In this document: piece by piece, positions 54,801 through 64,000 of the stretch | How the letters are laid out: each line of letters starts with the position of its first letter | How positions within the stretch are numbered: the stretch's first letter is position 1 | Origin: Hydractinia symbiolongicarpus | Lineage: Eukaryota; Cnidaria; Hydrozoa; Anthoathecata; Hydractiniidae | Assembly: GCF_029227915.1 (NCBI RefSeq) | Contig: NC_079877.1 | Span: forward strand, 1,116,001-1,180,000 | Length of the DNA stretch: 64,000 bases | Direction of reading: 5' to 3' | Made by a program: the position numbers and the translations under genes | Notes under the pieces: generated by a model | The model's database searches: none | What the model was told of the DNA's origin: nothing | What the model saw: the letters and a program-made list of their open reading frames with translations, nothing else

Positions 54801-57800
54801 ACCCGCTATTTCCCCTAAATCCCGGACAAGACCCGTATGGTCAAAAGTATACAAGGAAAGTACCCAGGGAGTAAACTCATTTCCCGAACGATTTTTTAAA
54901 TTAGTTTTGCACCACTAAAACGCATGAGACCTGTAGTTTTCAAAAATGTTTTCATTTTTGATGAGACGCTGAATAAAAGAAGTTTAATCGCCGGCAAACG
55001 AAAACCCGCGATTTCCCCAAAATCCTGGCCACGACCCGTATAGTCAAAAGTATACAAAGAAAGTACCCAGGGAGTAAACTCATTTCCGAACGATTTTTTA
55101 AATTATTTTTTCATCACTAAAACCCATGAGACTTGTAGTGTTCAAAAATGTTTTCATTTTTGATGAGACGCTTAATAAAAGGAGTTTAATCGCCGGCAAA
55201 CGAAAACCCGCGATTTCCCGTAAGTCCCGGGCTTGGCCAGTATAGTCGAATGTATATAAAGAGAGTACCCAGGGAGTAAACTCATTTCCCGAACGATTTT
55301 TTAAATTAATTGTTTACCACTAAAACGTAGAAGACATGTAGTTTTCAAAAATGTTTTCAGTTTAGATGACGCGCTGAACAAAAGAAGTTTATTCGGCGCA
55401 AACGAAAACCTGCGATTTCCCGTAAATCCCTGACTCGGCCCGTATAGTCAGAAGTATTCAAAGAAAGTACCCAGGGAGTAAACTCATTTCCCGAACGATT
55501 TTTTAAATTATTTTTTCACCATTAAAATCCTTGAGACTTGTAGTTTTCAAAAATGTTTTCATTTGTGATGAGACGCTGAATAAAAGAAGTTTAATCGCTG
55601 GCAAACGAAAACCCGCGATTTCCCCTAAATCCCGGACACGACCCGTATGGTCAAAAGTATACAAAGAAAGTACCCAGGGAGTAAACTCATTTCCCGAACG
55701 ATGTTTTAAACAATTTTTTCACCACTAAAGCGCATAAGACTTGTGGTTTTTAAAAATGTTTACATTTTTGATGAGACGCTGAATAAAACAAGTTTAATCG
55801 CCGGCAAACGAAAACCCGCGATTTCCCCTAAATCCGGACTCGACCCGTATGGTCAAAAGTATACAAAGAAAGTACCCAGGGAGTAAACTCATTTCCCGAA
55901 CGATTTTTTAAATTATTTTTTCATCACTAAAACCCATGAGACTTGTAGTGTTCAAAAATGTTTTCATTTTTGATGAGACGCTTAATAAAAGGAGTTTAAT
56001 CGCCGGCAAACGAAAACCCGCGATTTCCCCTAAATCCGGACTCGACCCGTATGGTCAAAAGTATACAAAGAAAGTACCCAGGGAGTAAACCCATTTCCCG
56101 AACGATTTTTTAAATTATTTTTTCACCAGTAAAACGCATGAGACATGAAGTTTTTAAAAATGTTTTCATTTTTGATGAGACGCTGAATAAAAGAAGTTTA
56201 ATCGCCGGCAAACGAAAACTTGCGATTTCCCGTAAATCCCGGACTCGGCCCGTATAGTCAATAGTATACAAAGAAAGTACCCAGGGAGTAAACTCATTTC
56301 CAGAACGATTTTTTAAAATATTTTTTCAGCACTAAAGCGCATGTGACTTGTAGTTTTCCAAAATGTTTTCATTTTTGATGAGACGCTGAATAAAAGAAGT
56401 TTAATCGGCGGGAAACGAAAACCCGCGATTTCAAGTAAATCCCTGACTCGGCCCGTATAGTCAGAAGTATACAAAGAAAGTACCCAGGGAGTAAACTCAT
56501 TTCCCGAACGATGTTTTAATTTATTTTTTCACCAGTAAAACGCATGAGACCTGTAGTTTTCAAAAATATTTTCATTTTTGATGAGACGCTGAATAAAAGA
56601 AGTTTAATCGCCGGCTAACGAAAACCCGCGATTTCCCCTAAATCCCGTACACGACCCGTATGGTCAAAAGTATACAAAGAAAGTACCCAGGGAGTAAACT
56701 CATTTCCCGAACGATTTTTTAAATTAGGTTTTCACCACATACAAGCACGAGACTTGTAGTTTTTAAAAATGTTTACCTTTTTGATGATACGCTGAATAAA
56801 AGAAGTTTAATCGCCGGCGAACGAAAACCCGCTATTTCCCCTAAATCCCGGACAAGACCCGTATGGTCAAAAGTATACAAGGAAAGTACCCAGGGAGTAA
56901 ACTCATTTCCCGAACGATTTTTTAAATTAGTTTTTCACCACTAAAACGCATGAGACCTGTAGTTTTCAAAAATGTTTTCATTTTTGATGAGACGCTGAAT
57001 AAAAGAAGTTTAATCGCCGGCAAACGAAAACCCGCGATTTCCCCAAAATCCTGGCCACGACTCGTATAGTCAAAAGTATACAAAGAAAGTACCCAGGGAG
57101 TAAACTCATTTCCGAACGATTTTTTAAATTATTTTTTCACCACTAAAACCCATGAGACTTGTAGTTTTCAAAAATGTTTTCATTTTTGATGAGACGCTTA
57201 ATAAAAGGAGTTTAATCGCCGGCAAACGAAAACCCGCGATTTCCCGTAAGTCCCGGGCTTGGCCAGTATAGTCGAATGTATATAAAGAGAGTACCCAGGG
57301 AGTAAACTCATTTCCCGAAGGATTTTTTAAATTATTTTTTCACCACTAAAACGCATGAGACTTGTAGTTCTTAAAAATGTTTTCATTTTTGATGAGACGC
57401 TGAATAAAAGAAGTTTAATCGTCGGCGAACGAAAACCCGCTATTTCCCCTAAATCCTGGACAAGACCCGTATGGTCAAAAGTATACAAGGAAAGTACCCA
57501 GGGAGTAAACTCATTTCCCGAACGATTTTTTAAATTAGTTTTTCACCACTAAAACGCATGAGACTTGTAGTTTACAAAAATGTTTTCATTTTTGATGAGA
57601 CGCTGAATAAAAGAAGTTTAATCGGCGGCAAACGAAAACCAGCGATTTCCTGTAAATCCCTGACTCGACCCGTATAGTCAGAAGTATACAAAGAAAGTAC
57701 GCAGGGAGTAAACTCATTTCACGAACGATTTTTTAAATTATTTTTTCACCACTAAAACCCATGAGACTTGTAGTGTTCAAAAATGTTTTCATTTTTGATG

Positions 57801-60800
57801 AGACGCTGAATAAAAGGAGTTTAATCGCCGGCAAACGAAAACCCGCGATTTCCCGTAAGTCCCGGGCTTGGCCAGTATAGTCGAATGTATATAAAGAAAG
57901 TACCCAGGGAGTAAACTCATTTCCCGAAGGATTTTTTAAATTATTTTTTCACCACTAAAACGCATGAGACTTGTAGTTCTTAAAAATGTTTTCATTTTTG
58001 ATGAGACGCTGAATAAAAGAAGTTTAATCGTCGGCAAACGAAAACCTGCGATTTCCCGTAAATCCCGGACTCGGCCCGTATAGTCAAAAGTATACAAAGA
58101 AAGTTCCCAGGGAGTAAACTCTATTCCCGAACGATTTTTTAAGTTATTTTTTCAGCACTAAAACGCATGAGACTTGTAGTTTACAAAAATGTTTTCATTT
58201 TTGATGAGACGCTGAATAAAAGAAGTTTAATCGGCGGCAAACGAAAACCAGCGATTTCCTGTAAATCCCTGACTCGACCCGTATAGTCAGAAGTATACAA
58301 AGAAAGTACCCAGGGAGTAAACTCATTTCACGAACGATTTTTTAAATTATTTTTTCACCAGTAAAACGCATAAGACTTTTAGTTTTCAAAAATGTTTTCA
58401 TTTTTGATGAGACGCTGAATAAAAGAAGTTTAATCGCCGGCAAACGAAAACCCGCGATTTCCCCTAAATCCCGGACACGACCCGTATGGTCAAAAGTATA
58501 CAAAGAAAGTACCTAGGGAGTAAACTCATTTCCCGAACGATTTTTTAAATTAGTATTTCACCACTAAAACGCATGAGACTTGTGCTTTTTAAAAATGTTT
58601 ACATTTTTGATGAGACGCTGAATAAAACAAGTTTAATCGAGGGCAAACGAAAACCCGCGATTTCCCCTAAATCCGGACACGACCCGTATGGTCAAACGTA
58701 TACAAAGAAAGTACCCAGGGAGTAAACTCATTTCCAGAACGATTTTTTAAAATATTTTTTCAGCACTAAAGCGCATGTGACTTGTAGTTTTCCAAAATGT
58801 TTTCATTTTTGATGAGACGCTGAATAAAAGAAGTTTAATCGGCGGGAAACGAAAACCCGCGATTTCAAGTAAATCCCTGACTCGGCCCGTATAGTCAGAA
58901 GTATACAAAAAAAGTACCAAGGAAGTAAACTCATTTCCCGAACGATGTTTTAAATTATTTTTTCACCAGTAAAACGCATGAGACTTGTAGTTTTCAAAAA
59001 TATTTTCATTTTTGATGAGACGCTGAATAAAAGAAGTTTAATCGCCGGCAAACGAAAACCCGCGATTTCCCCTAAATCCCGGACACGACCCGTATGGTCA
59101 AAAGTATACAAAGAAAGTACCCAGGGAGTAAACTCATTTCCCGAACGATTTTTTAAATTAGGTTTTCACCACATAAACGCACGAGACTTGTAGTTTTTAA
59201 AAATGTTTACATTTTTGATGATACGCTGAATAAAAGAAGTTTAATCGCCGGCGAACGAAAACCCGCTATCTCCCCTAAATCCCGGACAAGACCCGTATGG
59301 TCAAAAGTATACAAGGAAAGTACCCAGGGAGTAAACTCATTTCCCGAACGATTTTTTAAATTAGTTTTTCACCACTAAAACGCATGAGACTTGTAGTTTT
59401 CAAAAATATTTTCATTTTTGATGAGACGCTGAATAAAAGAAGTTTAATCGCCGGCAAACGAAAACCCGCGATTTCCCCTAAATCCCGGACACGACCCGTA
59501 TGGTCAAAAGTATACAAAGAAAGTACCCAGGGAGTAAACTCATTTCCCGAACGATGTTTTAAACAATTTTTTCACCACTAAAACGCATAAGACTTGTGGT
59601 TCTTAAAAATGTTTACATTTTTGATGAGACGCTGAATAAAACAAGTTTAATCGCCGGCAAACGAAATCCCGCGATTTCCCCTAAATCCGGACTCGACCCG
59701 TATGGTCAAAAGTATACAAAGAAAGTACCCAGGGAGTAAACTCATTTCCCGAACGATTTTTCAAATTATTTTTTCACCAGTAAAACGCATGAGACATGAA
59801 GTTTTTAAAAATGTTTTCATTTTTGATGAGACGCTGAATAAAAGAAGTTTAATCGCCGGCAAACGAAAACTTGCGATTTCCCGTAAATCCCGGACTCGGC
59901 CCGTATAGTCAAAAGTATACAAAGAAAGTACCCAGGGAGTAAACTCATTTCCAGAACGATTTTTTAAATTAGGTTTTCACCACATCAACGCACGAGACTT
60001 GTAGTTTTTAAAAATGTTTACATTTTTGATGATACGCTGAATAAAAGAAGTTTAATCGCCGGCGAACGAAAACCCGCTATTTCCCCTAAATCCCGGACAA
60101 GACCCGTATGGTCAAAAGTATACAAGGAAAGTACCCAGGGAGTAAACTCATTTCCCGAACGATTTTTTAAATTAGTTTTTCACCACTAAAACGCATGAGA
60201 CCTGTAGTTTTCAAAAATGTTTTCATTTTTGATGAGACGCTGAATAAAAGAAGTTTAATCGCCGGCAAACGAAAACCCGCGATTTCCCCAAAATCCTGGC
60301 CACGACCCGTATAGTCAAAAGTATACAAAGAAAGTACCCAGGGAGTAAACTCATTTCCGAACGATTTTTTAAATTATTTTTTCATCACTAAAACCCATGA
60401 GACTTGTAGTGTTCAAAAATGTTTTCATTTTTGATGAGACGCTTAATAAAAGGAGTTTAATCGCCGGCAAACGAAAACCCGCGATTTCCCGTAAGTCCCG
60501 GGCTTGGCCAGTATAGTCGAATGTATATAAAGAGAGTACCCAGGGAGTAAACTCATTTCCCGAACGATTTTTTAAATTAATTGTTTACCACTAAAACGTA
60601 GAAGACATGTAGTTTTCAAAAATGTTTTCAGTTTAGATGACGCGCTGAACAAAAGAAGTTTATTCGGCGGCAAACGAAAACCTGCGATTTCCCGTAAATC
60701 CCTGACTCGGCCCGTATAGTCAGAAGTATTCAAAGAAAGTACCCAGGGAGTAAACTCATTTCCCGAACGATTTTTTAAATTATTTTTTCACCATTAAAAT

Positions 60801-62700
60801 CCTTGAGACTTGTAGTTTTCAAAAATGTTTTCATTTGTGATGAGACGCTGAATAAAAGAAGTTTAATCGCTGGCAAACGAAAACCCGCGATTTCCCCTAA
60901 ATCCCGGACACGACCCGTATGGTCAAAAGTATACAAAGAAAGTACCCAGGGAGTAAACTCATTTCCCGAACGATGTTTTAAACAATTTTTTCACCACTAA
61001 AGCGCATAAGACTTGTGGTTTTTAAAAATGTTTACATTTTTGATGAGACGCTGAATAAAACAAGTTTAATCGCCGGCAAACGAAAACCCGCGATTTCCCC
61101 TAAATCCGGACTCGACCCGTATGGTCAAAAGTATACAAAGAAAGTACCCAGGGAGTAAACTCATTTCCCGAACGATGTTTTAAACAATTTTTTCACCACT
61201 AAAGCGCACAAGACTTGTGGTTTTTAAAAATGTTTACATTTTTGATGAGACGCTGAATAAAACAAGTTTAATCGCCGGCAAACGAAAACTCGCGATTTCC
61301 CCTAAATCCGGACTCGACCCGTATGGTCAAAAGTATACAAAGAAAGTACCCAGGGAGTAAACTCATTTCCCGAACGATTTTTTAAATTATTTTTTCACCA
61401 GTAAAACGCATGAGACATGAAGTTTTTAAAAATGTTTTCATTTTTGATGAGACGCTGAATAAAAGAAGTTTAATCGCCGGCAAACGAAAACTTGCGATTT
61501 CCCGTAAATCCCGGACTCGGCCCGTATAGTCAATAGTATACAAAGAAAGTACCCAGGGAGTAAACTCATTTCCAGAACGATTTTTTAAAATATTTTTTCA
61601 GCACTAAAGAGCATGTGAATTGTAGTTTTCCAAAATGTTTTCATTTTTGATGAGACGCTGAATAAAAGAAGTTTAATCGGCGGGAAACGAAAACCCGCGA
61701 TTTCAAGTAAATCCCTGACTCGGCCCGTATAGTCAGAAGTATACAAAGAAAGTACCCAGGGAGTAAACTCATTTCCCGAACGATGTTTTAATTTATTTTT
61801 TCACCAGTAAAACGCATGAGACCTGTAGTTTTCAAAAACATTTTCATTTTTGATGAGACGCTGAATAAAAGAAGTTTAATCGCCGGCTAACGAAAACCCG
61901 CGATTTCCCCTAAATCCCGTACACGACCCGTATGGTCAAAAGTATACAAAGAAAGTACCCAGGGAGTAAACTCATTTCCCGAACGATTTTTTAAATTAGG
62001 TTTTCACCACATAAACGCACGAGACTTGTAGTTTTTAAAAATGTTTACATTTTTGATGATACGCTGAATAAAAGAAGTTTAATCGCCGGCGAACGAAAAC
62101 CCGCTATTTCCCCAAAATCCCGGACAAGACCCGTATGGTCAAAAGTATACAAGGAAAGTACCCAGGGAGTAAACTCATTTCCCGAACGATTTTTTAAATT
62201 AGTTTTTCACCACTAAAACGCATGAGACCTGTAGTTTTCGAAAATGTTTTCATTTTTGATGAGACGCTGAATAAAAGAAGTTTAATCGCCGGCAAACGAA
62301 AACCCGCGATTTCCCCAAAATCCTGGCCACGACTCGTATAGTCAAAAGTATACAAAGAAAGTACCCAGGGAGTAAACTCATTTCCGAACGATTTTTTAAA
62401 TCATTTTTTCACCACTAAAACCCATGAGACTTGTAGTTTTCAAAAATGTTTTCATTTTTGATGAGACGCTTAATAAAAGGAGTTTAATCGCCGGCAAACG
62501 AAAACCCGCGATTTCCCGTAAGTCCCGGGCTTGGCCAGTATAGTCGAATGTATATAAAGAGAGTACCCAGGGAGTAAACTCATTTCCCGAACGATTTTTT
62601 AAATTAATTGTTTACCACTAAAACGTAGAAGACATGTAGTTTTCAAAAATGTTTTCAGTTTAGATGACACGCTGAACAAAAGAAGTTTATTCGGCGGCAA
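51881..62700 (+). repeat. Large higher-order repeat of about 26 monomers (5271-5474 bp)
   Basis: Matching variant monomers lie at 51881/57355 (5474 bp apart), 53707/58978, 54113/59384 (5271) and 55531/60803 (5272). A rare variant, GCGCTGAACAAAAGAAGTTT, recurs near 55370 and 60641. The first copy has one extra monomer near 53.3 kb, which explains the change of offset from 5474 to 5271. A third, partial recurrence starts near 62.1 kb. Confidence 0.82.
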
Positions 62701-64000
62701 ACGAAAACCTGCGATTTCCCGTAAATCCCTGACTCGGCCCGTATAGTCAGAAGTATTCAAAGAAAGTACCCAGGGAGTAAACTCATTTCCTGAACGATTT
62801 TTTTAATTATTTTTTCACCAGTAAAACGCATGAGACATGTAGTTTTCAAAAATGTTTTCATTTTTGATGAGACGCTGAATAAAAGAAGTTTAATTGCTGG
62901 CAAACGAAAACCCGCGATTTCCCCTAAATCCCGGACACGACCCGCATGGTCGAAAGTATACAAAGAAAGTACCCAGGGAGTAAACTCATTTCCCGAACGA
63001 TTTTTTAAATTATTTTTTCACCAGTAAAACGCATGAGACTTGTAGTTTTTAAAAATGTTTTCATTTTTGATGAGACGCTGAATAAAAGAAGTTTAATCGC
63101 CGGAAAACGAAAACTTGCGATTTCCCGTAAATCCCGGACTCGGCCGTATAGTCAAAAGTATACAAAGAAAGTACCCAGGGAGTAAACTCATTTCCAGAAC
63201 GATTTTTTAAAATATTTTTTCAGCACTAAAGCGCATGTGACTTGTAGTTTTCCAAAATGTTTTCATTTTTGATGAGACGCTGAATAAAAGAAGTTTAATC
63301 GGCGGCAAACGAAAACCCGCGATTTCCCGTAAATCCCTGACTCGGCCCGTATAGTCAGAAGTATACAAAGAAAGTACCCAGGGAGTAAACTCATTTCCCG
63401 AACGATGTTTTATATTAGGTTTTCACCACATAAACGCACGAGACTTGTAGTTTTTAAAAATATTTTCATTTTTGATGAGACGCTGAATAAAAGAAGTTTA
63501 ATCGCCGGCAAATGAAAACCCGCGATTTCCCCTAAATCCCGGACACGACCCGTATGGTCAAAAGTATACAAAGAAAGTACCAAGGGAGTAAACTCATTTC
63601 CCGAACGATTTTTTAAATTAGGTTTTCACCACATAAACCCATGAGACTTGTAGTGTTCAAAAATGTTTTCATTTTTGATGAGACGCTGAATAAAAGGAGT
63701 TTTATCGCCGGTAAACGAAAACCCGCGATTTCCCGTAAATTCCGGGCTTGCCAAGTATAGTCGAATGTATATAAAGAAAGTACCCAGGGAGTAAACTCAT
63801 TTCCCGAACGATTTTTTAAATTAATTTTTCACCACTAAAACGCAGAAGACATGTAGTTTTCAAAAATGTTTTCAGTTTTGATGAGACGCTGAATAAAAGA
63901 AGTTTAATCGGCGGCAAACGAAAACCTGCGATTTCCCGTAAATCCCTGACACGGCCCGTATAGTCAGAAGTATACAAAAAAAGTACCCAGGGAGTAAACT

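Larger units (their letters stand above)
43446..64000 (+). repeat. Satellite array, right flank (~203-bp monomer)
   Basis: The same satellite as on the left, same orientation, about 101 monomers, running to the end of the window. The first monomers carry the TTAGGTTTTCACCACATAAA variant also seen near 22250, 23775 and 25955 on the left. Variants such as GGAGTTTAATCGCCGGCAAA with GGGCTTGGCCAGTATAGTCG are specific to this side. No gene or non-satellite sequence is visible. Confidence 0.97.

Noticed and set aside
44374-63027. Similar 65-94 codon ORFs in the right array
   Set aside because: Same reason: by-products of the tandem repeat, with no start context, family or conservation beyond the monomer.
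1-64000. CRISPR-like array
   Set aside because: The repeats are long, contiguous tandem monomers with no unique spacers, in a eukaryotic context.

Overview
The window is eukaryotic. It is a long tandem satellite array (about 203 bp per monomer) interrupted by one nearly intact Maverick/Polinton DNA transposon of 16.0 kb (27436-43445). The repeat-only flanks and the virus-like cassette point to an animal genome. From memory of protein families, not a search, the accessory gene set most resembles Polintons in cnidarian genomes (corals, sea anemones, hydroids), so a cnidarian host is the best guess.

Layout: 1-27435 is satellite, about 135 monomers, with higher-order repeats spaced by about 2.8, 3.4, 3.6 and 3.8 kb and later about 2.0-2.2 kb. 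At 27436 the element starts with AG inside a monomer. It ends with CT at 43445 and is bounded by a 5-bp duplication, CGATT. 43446-64000 is the same satellite in the same orientation, with different higher-order repeats (7 monomers = 1421 bp; about 26 monomers = 5271 bp). I see no host gene in either flank; the many 60-106 codon ORFs there are by-products of the repeat.

Inside the element, from left: a leftward 389-aa tail-anchored protein; a rightward virion block (187-aa putative minor capsid/penton, 416-aa putative double jelly-roll major capsid, A32/FtsK-like packaging ATPase, then six small mostly membrane proteins); a leftward 426-aa coiled-coil membrane protein; two rightward paralogous membrane proteins; a leftward DDE integrase with exact D-x35-E spacing; then three rightward genes that each carry a SAP-like helix pair: a 98-aa protein, a 179-aa protein ending in an MDM2-type RING, and a protein-primed family B DNA polymerase. 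The polymerase reading frame is cut by one in-frame TAA just before motif C; nearly everything else is open, so the insertion looks fairly young.

Together the genes describe a virus-like mobile element: PolB replicates it, the integrase inserts it, and the capsid proteins and ATPase would package it. No adenovirus-type (C48) protease was found, but the polymerase N-terminus has a Cys/His pattern that could be a papain/OTU-like peptidase. Most gene-block ends carry a perfect hairpin, often with a GTTAC/GTAAC core, and the polymerase and RING genes share one leader repeat. These suggest the element has its own expression signals.
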